Source: Isochrysis galbana (Eukaryota; Haptophyta; Isochrysidales; Isochrysidaceae). From it: DNA of 64,000 nt. The stretch lies in NCBI GenBank assembly GCA_018136815.1, contig CM030936.1, positions 186,001 to 250,000 of the forward strand, written 5' to 3'. The translations under genes and the position numbers were made by a program. Shown here one piece after another: positions 52,199 through 62,591 of the stretch (position 1 is the stretch's first letter; every line of letters starts with the position of its first letter). The notes under the pieces were generated by a model that searched no databases, was not told the DNA's origin, and saw nothing but the letters and a program-made list of their open reading frames with translations.

Positions 52199-55154
52199 AT
52201 GACGGCAGCCGGTGTCTCTCTTGCGGCGGCGGCGGCGCGGGTGAGCGGGGCGCTCGAGCCGCTGCTCGCGCAGGCTGTGGCCGCATGCATCCGCGCCGAC
52301 GCCCCCGACCCTCTCGCCTTCCTCGTCGACGAGCTGGCGAGGATGAACGGCTCACAGAGCGGAGCTCACGAGGCGGTCGCCGCTGCAGTGAATGCCGCAG
52401 CCCAAGGCGGCAGCACCGAGGAGGAACAGGCGGTACTCTCGAAGCAGGGGGAGTGGAACCTTGAGGGATGGGTCAACGGCATCGAGGGTGCGCGCGCTGG
52501 CACTAGGCAAGTGAGCCTCGCCGTGTCGGATGCGATCCGCGCGCCACTGCAGGAAAGGCTGGGTGGTACAGCTGAGCACCCGTCGAGCGAGCTTGCCTTC
52601 ATCCGCGAGCTGGGTGCGGCGGCCGATCCGAAGCTGGCGTTCCGCGAGCTTCTCATCGAGGGCAAGGCGATCGACCGTATCGCCGACGCTCTAGCCGAGG
52701 CTGCGCACAAACTCAGCCGGCGGCAGCAGGCAACCGTGACTGGCCTACAAGACAAGTTCTCGGTGGCCGCGGGGTATGACATTGCGTTTGGTACCGTCGA
52801 CGTCTTCTTCAAGGGACTCGATGGTATGATGGACGCACCCAACCCGAATACAGCCGTGCAGATGCGACGTGAGCATGTAGAGTCAGTCGACTCGCATGAT
52901 GTGTTCGTTGCCAGCAACTATGGAATCAGCACCACATCTGCGATCGAATGGTTCTTCGTCACGGACCCGGACGGCGCCGAGGGGAAGGCTGCTCTTTCGA
53001 GGCTAGGTCTCAAGAACTGGCCCGAGCATGATCATACGCGCGAGCTGAGCGCGGAGCTCAAGCGCCGCCCGCTCGGCCCCGCCCACCTCGAAGCGGAGCG
53101 CAACAGGATCAATGCCGATCTCAAAGTGCTCAACTTTGAGCCTCTGCGCGAAGAAGAGCAAAACGGTGGCCGGCTCTATACAGGGCCGCTGTTTGTCAAG
53201 TACAACGCGGTGCTTCGCTCCTTCAGCAAGGTTGTGAAGCTCGTGGGCGACTTCAAGAGGCTATGCCAATACAACATGTATTCCACCACGATTCTTGTCA
53301 TCAACTCCGCCGTGGTGAAGCTCTCACGGTTGATGGTACCGACAAAGGTGAGAAGTATGCGCGCGTTCCACTGTGCAGCACCCCCTTCTCCGGACGGCAT
53401 GGGCTCACCCCGTCCTTTTGTGGTGGTGCAGGTATACCGCGGCATGGCTGGAGGCATGCTCCCCCCCGTGTTCTTCTCGCGCGACAAGACGGCCTCCATT
53501 GTCCAGCATGACGGCGGATGTGCCGAAATGGGCGTCGTCGAATTCGGCTTCATGTCGACAACGACCGATCGAGCAGTTGCCTTAGACTATGCGTCGAACG
53601 GGGGTCCGAGTGCCGTCTTCGAGATCCAAATGGGCCTTGTCGATCGTGGGGCCGACATCAGCTGGCTGTCGCAATATCCAGGGGAGAAAGAGGTTCTCTT
53701 CGCACCTCTCACCTCTCTTGAGGTGATCGGCACACACGTCGATGGGGAGTGCCTCGTCGTCGACATTCGGCTGAATGTAAACTATTACTCGAGCACCATC
53801 GAGGAGGTGAGTCGGTAGCGAGCACGTGGCAGGATGGGGGGGGGGGGGGGGTTGACAGGCCGGCGTGCCATCTCGCGGCTGTTGCGACTCCACAAAGCTA
53901 TCTGTGCCGTAGATCCCACCGCCTTGGCGCTCTCCTATACTTGTAGGTGGTCGCACGCCGTCGAAAGCTCGTGCAAGACACTTGCTCTCAACTTCGGAAG
54001 GACCTCGACCAGGACATGATGTTGCAATCGAGACCGTGGGACCAGCTGCAGGTGAGTGCGCCCTTTGAACGCCGCCTGGGGAGTGAGTACGCCTGCGTGA
54101 TTTGACAATGGCCACCTCGCGCTCCGTCAACGGCAAGAAGCCCCTTCATTGCGTGGTTGCTGCTGCTTGACGTGGGCCCTCCCTCCCGTTTGTGCTGTAG
54201 GAGTTTGCAAAGCAAGGTGGGATTGACGTCCGCGCCAAGGCTCGTCAGACCTTACTGGAGGCGACAGACTTAGTGGCCAATCACGACGTCGCGTATTATA
54301 ACGAAGATGCAGCTCTGAGCGGCGCGCTACAGACCGTTGTGGCTGCCAAGATAGGAATGGCTTGGCCCAGGGGACTCGAGCGTGTCCTGTCCATTTCTGG
54401 TGACATCTCGTGGTCGGAACTAATGGAGAAGCAGACAATTATGCTGCAGAATCATGATCTCGGACCCGCTGAAGCTGGCGCTCTTGCCCTTGTGGCGCGC
54501 TGCTCGGAGCAGCTCAAAGAGATTGATGTCTTTGGCAATCCGATCGGTGCCATTGGCGTGACGCTGATCGCCGATGCGATGCGCGACCATCCCGACAAGT
54601 GCACCCGCCTAAATGTCCGTTGCACCGGCGCGGGGCCACAGGGCGGCAAGGCGCTCGCGGCGGCACTTCGGACGCCAGGATGCGCTCTGACCTACCTCAA
54701 CGTAGAATACAACCAACTTGACGAGGCCGGCCTAACGGATCTTTTCAGCGCGCTCCCGCAATGTGGACTGACGGAACTGGATGCGAAGTGGAACAATGCC
54801 GGCAATCAAGGGGCACGAGCGTGTGCCGAAGCCTTGGCAGCTCCCAATGGCACTCTCCAGCGGCTTAATTTGCTTCAGTGTTCGCTGACGGACGATCAAG
54901 CGGAGAATATTGCCGCCGGGCTCGCAGCGAGCCGCTCGATTGAGGTCCTTGACCTCAGTGAAAATAGGTATGGGCTTAAAGGCCACGAGGCGATCTGCAA
55001 GGCAGCGATCTCGTGCATGACCCTCAAGAGCATCAAAATCGACTTGCCGGAAGGTGTTGATGGGGGAGACGTTGTGAAAACTGCAGCCGCTCGTGAGCCC
55101 CCGCTTCAAGTGCAATTGGTCGAGAAGAAGCCGGCAAGCACGGGGAGCAGTTAG
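52199..55154 (+). CDS. DPY30-like / mono-ADP-ribosyltransferase / leucine-rich-repeat protein (4 exons)
   Basis: Exons 52199-53347, 53432-53806, 53947-54051 and 54201-55154 join in phase 0 with GTGAG donors and CAG/TAG acceptors, giving 860 aa. Residues 28-50 (AACIRADAPDPLAFLVDELA) fit the DPY-30/RIIa dimerisation motif. Residues about 322-500 form an arginine-type ADP-ribosyltransferase: YTGPLFVKYNAVLR, VYRG with R386, FMSTTTDRAVA with S425-T-T, and QYPGEKEVLF with E468-K-E470. This is the R-S-ExE set that binds NAD+ and transfers ADP-ribose to arginine. A basic linker leads into about 240 aa of ribonuclease-inhibitor-type LRRs (about 620-820; for example LTYLNVEYNQLDEAGLTDLF). No signal peptide, so probably cytosolic. 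All catalytic residues are present. The target and regulation are unknown; the LRRs probably choose the partner. Confidence 0.88.
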
Positions 55155-55495
55155 CCTTGCATTCAGCTCGCGGACTTCTGAGCGGGACCAATGAAAAAAT
55201 CTTGTTTGAAAAAGACGTCTATGAACATACGCAGTGAACCGTTGGATAAGACCAGGCAAATTGATCTCGGAAATACATAGAACCAGACCCATAACTAGGA
55301 TCTCTCGTCCAATCTGCACCACGCCGCTCAGCCCTGCCTCCCGCCTTGGTGTTTGCTACTTTCGGCTTGCTGCTTTGCGTGCACAATATCTTGAACATGT
55401 GCTGGAAGAATCCACACACGAAGGGTGCTACTCTGCTCTACACATACGTGCGACGCGTGTCATGAACATGGATCATTCTCTCCCTTCTCATCCCC
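55155..55495. other. 3' flank of mART-LRR gene
   Basis: The sequence is lower in GC just after the stop (AATGAAAAAATC at 55190), possibly the 3' UTR. No gene recognised. Confidence 0.4.
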
Positions 55496-55697
55496 TGTCC
55501 GGTATTCCCCCCTCCGGTATTCGCCCTCTCGGTATCTTTCCCCCCTCCGGTATTTCCCCCCCCTCCGCGTATTTCCTATCCCCCCGGTATTCCCCCGCCG
55601 GTATTTCGCCCTCCGGAATCCCCGTGGTACCACTTCCCGGTATTCCCCCTCCCTATACCCACGCCCAATATCCAATATTTCTCCCTCCGGTATAATG
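55496..55697. repeat. Minisatellite built on CCGGTATTCCCCC
   Basis: About fourteen imperfect units of 12-17 bp carry a (C/T)CGGTAT(T/C) core followed by a C-run, for example TCCGGTATTTCCCCCCC. Unit length and C-run length vary. It ends at the last TCCGGTATAATG near 55697. Confidence 0.85.
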
Positions 55698-56832
55698 AAG
55701 CAACAAGCAACAACGGGGATAGGGGGAGGGGGTGAGTGAGGCACCAAATATGTGCGATATACAGGTGGGCACGTCATGTGGGTTTACGTCTATCACAAGC
55801 ATGGCGAGTACGACGTCGATCGGCCGAAAGACTTGGTAGGCCCCGTCCAATGCATTTTTGTCACATATAGCCGTGGTCTCAGTCATACTGGTATCCGCGT
55901 TGATGGTTGATGGGTGCCCAAGGGCCAAGCAAGGGATCGGAATTGGAATTGGGGCTTTGGAGTAGGCGCGCCGCACTGACCTTCCTTCTCCTCCTAGTAC
56001 TTTGGAAATTAAAGATCACTTTTCCAGCAAGACGAACAAGATGCGTCTCACCGAAGAGGCGGAGCAGAAGTCAGAAGTTGCAGAAAGCCGCGATGAAGAG
56101 CAGAAGTGAACGTTGTAAGAAGCCGCGCACCCACTGTCCACTATCTATACACGGCCGGCAAAACGGCCAAAACGGACACCTTAAACCTATTAGCGCGGAA
56201 CTTCTGGCGTTAGCCTCCAAGATGGGGGTGGCACACACCGTTGCAGAGCCCGGAGCGTGAAGCAAGAGCGACGTGAAGCTTGCGGACACCCGACACACAG
56301 AAGGCACGCGGCAAGTCGCCCAGCCCCAGGTCCCAAGCATAAGCCCGACTAGAACATCCCGACACTTACCAAAAAACCAAACAAAAACAAACACAAACAC
56401 ATCAGACAGACAAAACCTGTAGACAGCCAACAGGCCTGCCCCGAACCCGCACTCTGAACTAGGCTCTAGGTAGTGCACCAGAGCCGGAGCCCCCGGAAAC
56501 CAAAGACCAAGGAATGAAGCGGGGAAGGGGAGGAGGTGGAGGGAGGAGATGTAAGGGCGGTGCAATAGCAGAGACAGGGGAACCTAGACCTAGTAGGCAA
56601 GTAGCCCAGAATCATCAGATGTTTTTTTTAGCCCTGAATCTGCAGATATTTTTAAAGAAAAACTTTTTTAAAAATCTGGTCCTCTTTCGACGGAACGTCA
56701 CGGCATCACCTTACACCTCATGTATTCTGGAGGACACACAAATGCACAATGCGCATGCCCCAACCCATGGGAGCGCGCCCGAGTGCACAGGTAATGGAAC
56801 CCGGGGCTGATCAGGCTGGGGCTAGAAGGCAC
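55698..56832. other. Intergenic: LTR-like fossil fragment and repeat D copy
   Basis: 56190-56262 (GCGGAACTTCTGGCGTTAGC...GGGGGTGGCACACACC) resembles about 40720-40790, a likely retroelement leader or terminal fragment. 56450-56640 matches 29700-29760 plus 30670-30770, that is repeat D before the family A insertion, and ends with two adjacent MITE termini (56602 and 56629). The T/A-rich TTTTTTTAAAAATCTGGTCC...CGACGGAACG near 56665-56698 resembles 490-520. No gene. Confidence 0.45.
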
Positions 56833-57669
56833 TCAGTCGCCCTTTTTGATGGCGACGATTGTGTTTGTTGTCACGTCGGCAAAGCATTGCCCCTCACCAA
56901 AGACAGCTTCCACCTCAGGCAAATATGCGTTCGCCCACCTGCGAACTTGATACGTGCCGCGAGCCTCGTCCGCCGCTCCAATGCCACTACCCCTCTCAGG
57001 CCACAGATCCGCCCACGTCTTGAAGTACGCGAGTCCTCCAGGGCGAAGAGCGGCATGCGCAAGGGCAATATGGTCAACACGGTTGGCGACCTCGGCGATG
57101 ACGTTGAGTACTGAGATGGAGATGACGACATCTGCTCCACCGGCAGAAGCCACTTGCTCCTGCACGGCGAGGTTATGAGCCTCTGTGCGTCGGAATGGGT
57201 CCGCAGTTAAGACCTTGGTCCCTGGAACGCGCGCTTCGAGCCACCTGGGCCCCCCGTCAAAGGCGCCGCCACCCAAGTTGAGCACAAGGTCTCCCGCCTT
57301 CACCATCCGGTGATCGACTAGATCAAGGAGGCCAGCGATGGCCTCGGTGTCGTCATGGATGGGTGGATAGGGCAGTGCTAGTTCGTGCTGTGCTTGGTAC
57401 ACCGTCGCACCCGTGAACGCATTGGGGTCGGAGTCGACAGTGTTGGTCGCCTCGCTGGTCAGCCGCTGGTGCAGGCCAATGAACCAGCGAGCAGGGCGCT
57501 GGCGGGCGGCGAGCTGTCGGAGGGCAGACTTCTCGGCGGCGCCAAGCATCCGCCTCGCCCAACCGATCCACACCAGACGACGCTGCGCAGAACAGCTGAG
57601 CGCCAGCAGCGCAGCGCAGCCAGCTGCCGCCGCCGCCGGCAGCGCCCGCATGCTCCCGTCTCTCCTCAA
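56833..57669 (-). CDS. Class I SAM-dependent methyltransferase-like protein with N-terminal hydrophobic leader
   Basis: This is a single-exon frame of 278 aa (or 272 from Met at 57651). The N-terminus ALPAAAAAGCAALLALSCSA is a signal peptide or membrane anchor. The core begins with DLVLNLGGGAFDGG, a motif I-like glycine-rich loop, then VLTADPF at the end of the second strand (the acidic D expected to hold the ribose), ADVVISISVLNVI (motif IV position) and ALRPGGLAYFKTW (post-motif LRPGG). This layout is that of class I methyltransferases. The substrate is not evident; the secretory leader suggests a lumenal or plastid-directed product. It ends TNTIVAIKKGD. A TATA-like element lies about 50 bp upstream. 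Confidence 0.75.
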   Translation of the reverse strand: MRRDGSMRALPAAAAAGCAALLALSCSAQRRLVWIGWARRMLGAAEKSALRQLAARQRPARWFIGLHQRLTSEATNTVDSDPNAFTGATVYQAQHELALPYPPIHDDTEAIAGLLDLVDHRMVKAGDLVLNLGGGAFDGGPRWLEARVPGTKVLTADPFRRTEAHNLAVQEQVASAGGADVVISISVLNVIAEVANRVDHIALAHAALRPGGLAYFKTWADLWPERGSGIGAADEARGTYQVRRWANAYLPEVEAVFGEGQCFADVTTNTIVAIKKGD

Positions 57670-57716
57670 GCGTATGCGGCGATAGCAACCAACCCAACGC
57701 TCGCGGTGTACTCACG

Positions 57717-57724
57717 CTTATATA
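57717..57724 (-). promoter_or_regulatory. TATA-like element of the methyltransferase gene
   Basis: On the minus strand the sequence reads CTATATAAGCG with TATATAAG at 57724-57717, 48-55 bp before the first ATG (57669). It is the best TATA-box match adjacent to any gene in this window, and spacing fits a short 5' UTR. Confidence 0.5.
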
Positions 57725-58162
57725 GCTTATACTACTATTCACTATTACCCCGCCGGCACACCCGAACGAAACACCAAGCCAATCGCGCGCGACACGCCCC
57801 AACCCAAAGCCGTGTCGAAATCGGCAGCCGCGGCGGCCCATAGCACGCGCGCTATCGTCCGCCACCGGAGGCTTGGAGCGCCCAACTTCGAACCGATCCC
57901 GGGCGCGCTGCGAGCCCGTTCTTAGTCACCAGCCAAGGGGCACCGACCGGATAGGTGCTAGTTACCCCCCTTGCCAACAGTCAGGAAATTCAGTAAAAAT
58001 TCGCGAAACGCGCGATTTTTGTATAAAATCTGGCAGGGCAAGTTTGCTCACTCTAGGGTGGTAAACCTCCTCTCGTTGGCGAGAAAATTGCCGCTCGCGC
58101 TGTGGAAAATCTGGCCGCTCGCTACCGGCTGCGGCTGGCGCCACTGAGGTTCCCCATTCCCC

Positions 58163-58798
58163 ATGGACTGTGACTGTGAGGACCTGGACTCAGATGTGAG
58201 GGAGGCGCCAGGCTTGGCACCACTCAGTTCGCCCTGGTGCGATGGCTCCGCGCGCCCGAGCAACGATTCGTCACTGGTCGAGCCGAGCGGACGAGAGGCG
58301 CAGGATTCTGCGCGCCGTGCTCGGCGATCATCGATCGACAAGGCCATGGCAGACCTGGAGAAGGAGAAGGAGATTGTGAAGAAGCTGTCGGAGGAGATGG
58401 ATGAGCTGCCCGCGAGCGGCTGCAGCAAAAAGGAGGAGCGCAAGAAGGCCTCGCTGCACAAGCGCAAGACGAACCATTTGGCGGCAGCGCGTCAGCTCGA
58501 CGAGCGCATCAACAACCTCAAGGCAGAGGCGGCGGCTGCGGAGGCGGCCAAGGCACAAAGGGAGGCGGCAAAGAAGTTGAAGGTGGAGAATGCGCGTGCC
58601 ATGAGTGAGGCGGGTGTAGTTGCCCTCGTGCATCTCAAGTTCGACTACCAGACGCGATTCGACGACTTGTCCAACAAGTCCGATCTGGTGTGGGCACACA
58701 TTTACTCGGACTTCAAGGCCAAGGTCGACAGCGGTGAGCTTCCGCTCCTTTGTGTGCACTTTGGGCATCGTTGGCTGGCAAACGTCCGAAAAAAATGA
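58163..58798 (+). CDS. Myb/SANT-like accessory protein of a PIF/Harbinger element
   Basis: The frame runs 211 aa from MDCDCEDLDSDVREAPGLAP. The middle is a long charged coiled coil (AMADLEKEKEIVKKLSEEMD ... AAARQLDERINNLKAEAAAA). The C-terminal part VVALVHLKFDYQTRFDDLSN...DLVWAHIYSDFKAKV has the tryptophan/hydrophobic spacing of trihelix or Myb/SANT-like DNA-binding domains. It lies tail to tail with a Harbinger-type transposase fragment, the usual two-gene layout of that superfamily, in which the Myb-like protein helps the transposase enter the nucleus and bind the ends. TATAAAATCTGG at 58021 could serve as its promoter. Termini of the element were not found. Confidence 0.55.
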   Translation: MDCDCEDLDSDVREAPGLAPLSSPWCDGSARPSNDSSLVEPSGREAQDSARRARRSSIDKAMADLEKEKEIVKKLSEEMDELPASGCSKKEERKKASLHKRKTNHLAAARQLDERINNLKAEAAAAEAAKAQREAAKKLKVENARAMSEAGVVALVHLKFDYQTRFDDLSNKSDLVWAHIYSDFKAKVDSGELPLLCVHFGHRWLANVRKK

Positions 58799-59150
58799 TC
58801 CCAAGCCACCTGTTTGGACTCGACCCCGGGCAGTGGAGTTGCCAGTTGCCAGGTCATCCGGCTCGTGAGGGACGGCGTGAACCGTGCAGAAATTGTGGAG
58901 GATCATCGAGGCATAGATTAGCAGGTTGGCCAACTTCCACGACACCTCAATGCGGTGGAGTAAGAATCTGAATTTGTTCTTCCACCTGCCGAACACTTCC
59001 TCAACAAAGAAACGCGTAGATGAGTGACAAAAGTTGAACCAACAGTCATCGAGTGCATTTGGGTTGAAGTAAGGTGTCGAATCAAGCCGAAGCTTGATCG
59101 TGTCAAGTCTCATTTGGGGCACAATCTTGAGAGAGAGAGAGAGAGGGAGG
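58740..59150 (-). pseudogene. PIF/Harbinger transposase, C-terminal fragment (DDE_Tnp_4 type)
   Basis: Minus-strand translation gives FNFCHSSTRFFVEEVFGRWK, NKFRFLLHRIEVSWKLANLL and IYASMILHNFC, the hallmark end of Harbinger transposases (V-E-x-x-F-G-R-x-K ... LHNFC) and including the third catalytic acid context. Upstream a CT-rich tract ending TCTCTCAAG (about 59150) looks like an intron acceptor. The rest of the catalytic domain is not found in the following sequence, so the gene is truncated. The far C-terminus overlaps the end of the convergent Myb-like frame. Confidence 0.65.
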
Positions 59151-59389
59151 GAGGGGAACGCGCTACATGACGACGGCGCACGTGACCACCTCACAAAACT
59201 CAATCTACTAACACCACTCAATCAACAAAAGAACTCAGAAACAAACATAAACGCTCGAAACAAACAAAGAAGGAGACAAATGAATTGACGAGCGATGTGA
59301 AGCCTCGGTGTTCAGTATGTCGAACGAGCGGCGAACCATCGAGACAAGCCCTGAAAACAAAATTCGTTCGCACTATCGAGTAGCGCGAT

Positions 59390-61084
59390 ATGGAGCTCCC
59401 ACCCAGGTGTGTGCCACTGCCATGCCTCTGCCCATGCCTGCCTGCCTGTCCCTGCCAGACTCGCACTGGCTCAGTCGCACTCGACGAGCCTCGAACTGCA
59501 GCATGCGCACCTCACCGCAAGCGAGCGTCATCCCATTGCACCAAGGGGGAGACCTTGGGGGCAGTGGGATGGGCCCTCTTCCTCCCCTGCCCCTTCTGTC
59601 TGCCTCAGGGTGAGCCCTCTGCAAAAATCTGCGATGAACTCGTGTCGAAGAACGCCGTCACCGGCGTCTTTTCACCAAAACGCCCAAGCGCATCGCCTTA
59701 TCGTCCCACTCTTCCTTTCTTACATCTCCACCCCAAGGCCCTTTGGCATGGAGGAGGTGTTTCCTCTCCCTTTATCCTTTCCCTTATGTCTCAGGTCTCT
59801 AGCTTTGGTGAAAATCTCTCCCCCATCATAAACACGCAAGAGGAATCTCGCGGTTTCCTAAACCTCTCTCCTACGCGCGTTTGCACGCAATTCTCACTCT
59901 CACTTAAGCCACCACCCCTCACTCCCCCCCTTCTGGGATGGGGTGGACTTCTCTTCTCTGATAAATGGTTGCAGGCCCTCCTTGACCAGCTGTCATTCTA
60001 TGGAGCCCTCCATTCTGTCCCATCTGGACCTCTACACTCATCACGTGCCGCTCGTCGCGCCGCCACTCGCCGCCGCCGCCACTCACGTGCTATCTACTCC
60101 TCCATCTCCTATGTTGGAGTTTTGGGACTTCTCTTCTCTGATACATGGTTGCAGGCCCTTCTTGACCAGCTGTCATTCTATGGAGCCCTCCATTCTGTCC
60201 CATCTGGACCTCTACACTCATCACGTGCCGCTCGTCGGGCCGCCACTCGCCGCCGCCGCCACTCACGTGCTATCTACTCCTCCATCTCCTATGTTGGAAA
60301 TTTTATGGAGTCCCTCCATCACCTCCTTGGTTGCTGCCACTTGGCTTTCTCGCTCCTGCGACACCTACCCACTTCTACTGTTTGTGCCTCATTTGTTGCC
60401 GCCGAAGACTTGCACATTCGGAGCAATGCTTGGCTTGTCGCCTTGCTCACAACTTCTACGGTTGTGCGCCATACAGCCGGTCGCATCCTATCACTCTTCC
60501 TCTACGAGGCTTACTACTCACTCAGCTCTTGGGCTACCTCTCTTCTCTCGGCATCTTTCTCTCTCTACCTCCGTGCCCGAACCCTCTTCACTTGGGCAAC
60601 CAAGCGCTTGACGTACAATCAATGCTACGCCACAGACGAGGGGGGCGAAGATGATGCTCCTCTAGTTCTCCCACTCAAGAAGAAGAAGTCCGGCTACGCG
60701 GCTTTTCTAGCCCGTGAACGCCATCGGAACCTTTTGGAATCCAAACGCCTTCACGCTCGCGCCAAGTCCACCTATCTTGTCAGGTCGCACACTTCAATTC
60801 GGTCCTCAGCGCTTCGGCCCTCCTTCATGGTGCTTCTCTTACTTCTATCCCAGCTACCCACCTTTGTTTGTGCGCCGGCAACTTCAGAGGCTTCCACTTT
60901 GCCCACCTTCTCCGGCGAGAGGTCTGAATACATGGAGTGGGCCATCCTCTTCTCCGGCTATGTTGCATGGAAACTCACAGATGCCATCCACCTTCTTGAA
61001 GATGATGTTACCCGCCCGGATGAGGATGGGGAGAAGCAACGGTCCTATGACACTCTCAATGCCCGACTTCGACAGCGCTTCACC
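59390..61084 (+). mobile_element. Fossil retroelement frame with gag-like end and in-frame tandem duplication
   Basis: A long plus-strand frame runs to 61093. Its last about 70 residues (LPTFSGERSEYMEWAILFSG...) resemble the start of a retroelement gag. A 180-bp block (59945-60124) is repeated at once (60125-60304) with few differences, keeping phase. A hydrophobic stretch precedes the gag-like part. The frame is cut by the family A insertion at 61096, and I do not recognise a continuation beyond it. Relic; family uncertain (Copia-like is a guess). Confidence 0.4.
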
Positions 61085-61095
61085 CGGCGCTGATC

Positions 61096-61914
61096 AACTA
61101 AGTTTATACTTGGTTGACCCATGGGGGGGCACGAGCCCCCCCCTCTCTCCACGTACTCCTCCCCTTCCATGGGGGAGGAACCACCCATCCTCCTGGCATG
61201 CCTGATGGCTTGCCAGGAGGAGACTACTGCCCTACTGACCCACTCCCTTCCCCATAGGCCACAGGCTCGCCCCATTCGCCCATCCTGGCCAGTCGTGGCC
61301 AGCCCATTGCTCCAGCCCCCCCTCCCCCCCTGGTCGACAGGCAGACAGGTGCAGCGTGGGGGCCCCTGAGGCTCAGGAGCGCCAGCGAGGGAGAGGCAGG
61401 GGAGGCCATGGCCATGGCCATGGCCCAGCCCAGCCTCCTCTGCCCCCTGAGCTGGCCTCCAGGAGCCTCCCGGGGCCGCCAGAGGGCAGCAGCTGGAGGC
61501 CTGCCGCAGGCGCGCCATCGCGCGTGCCGCAGGAGAGGGGAGAGAGAGCGCGGAGAAGGGGGTGGGGGTGGGCGGAGCGACGGAGCGAGAGCTCCGCCCA
61601 CCGAAAAATCGGTAAGACCCGCTTCTGTTTACAGGATAAGTCGGGACAGAGTCGGCCGCCCGGCCGCCCACTCGGAGACACCGAGACACAGGAGGAAGGG
61701 GGGGAAGATCACCGGGGGGAGGCGCGGGCCACGGGCCACCGGACCATATCTAAGCCCTTCACCCCTATCCCCCTAGTAGTGTACGGGGGGAGCCGCCTAA
61801 TGGCGGGGGGAGAAGGGCCGGGGGAATGGGGGTGTAGAAAGTGTGCTACGTACTACGTGTAGTAGGTAGTGGTTCCATTCGCCGCGAGTGCGGTAAGAAT
61901 ATTAAAAGGTTTTT
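61096..61914 (+). mobile_element. Family A retroposon, oligo-T 3' end, 17-bp target duplication
   Basis: An exact 17-bp direct repeat TTCACCCGGCGCTGATC lies at 61079-61095 and 61915-61931. The element opens AACTAAGTTTATACTTGGTT, ends AAGAATATTAAAAGG followed by Ts, and matches 9054-9809 inverted along its whole length (819 against 756 bp). This and the 9054 copy define the family's limits. It is non-coding, with several small hairpins (AACTAAG...CTTGGTT; CCTGGCATGCC...CTTGCCAGG). Confidence 0.88.
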
Positions 61915-61931
61915 TTCACCCGGCGCTGATC

Positions 61932-62335
61932 GCTGATCGACGAGGCTCGGCCTTAGGGGCGGCCTGGAGACGGGTCACGCGCCGCGGTGCTTCACGCCGC
62001 CGCGGTCCGCGGTCGAAAAGGCTGAAATTCGCTAGAGCGCACGAGAGCGCCTCTCGCGAGGGCACGCCACCGGGGGCAGAACTAATATTCGCCCGGTGGG
62101 TGGCGGCCTTAGCCTTGGCAGGCGGCGCGGGCATTGTCCCGGCGCTGCCAGCTGCCAGTGGCCGGTGGCCGGTGGAGCGCAGCAACGCCTCCAAGGCGTT
62201 GCTGGCAAAGGTGGCGCGCCTGGTCCAGCCACAAGCCAAAGCCATGGCGCCGATGTGGCCTAAAAGGCGAAGAAGGCCCTCGTGCGCGGAGGCGGCCCAA
62301 CCCTTTGGTTGCGGGCCTGGGCAGTACATGTGGGC
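61932..62335 (+). repeat. Repeat E copy 2: protein-like fragment of unknown family
   Basis: The plus strand reads ARAHESASREGTPPGAELIF, ARWVAALALAGGAGIVPALP and continues NASKALLAKVARLVQPQAKA...FGCGPGQYMW to the frame end at 62378. The first half matches the minus-strand product of 17770-17945 in the same frame. Family unknown. Confidence 0.45.
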
Positions 62336-62591
62336 TGAGTACAATACTTGGGGGCAAAATACCAAGGGGGAGAACTAATGTGCTAGGAATTGGCTATTGG
62401 CTAGGTACGAGTACCGGGAGTACTGAAAGAAATCCTCAAATTTCCTCAACTCTGAGATGGTCGTTTTTGGCCCCTACTACTTTACTCCTTTATTGTCCCG
62501 CTCCCTTTCTCTCATTCTTCTCCCTCTCTCTTCCTTCTCTCTCCCTCCCTCTCGCTCTCCGACCTCCCTCTCTCTCGCTCCCCCCACCCCG
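62336..62591 (+). promoter_or_regulatory. Leader of the YggS/PLPBP gene, CT-rich
   Basis: 62495-62590 is CT-rich (CTCTCTCT, TCCCTCCC), directly before the start codon, as seen at several host genes here. No TATA box recognised. Confidence 0.4.
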
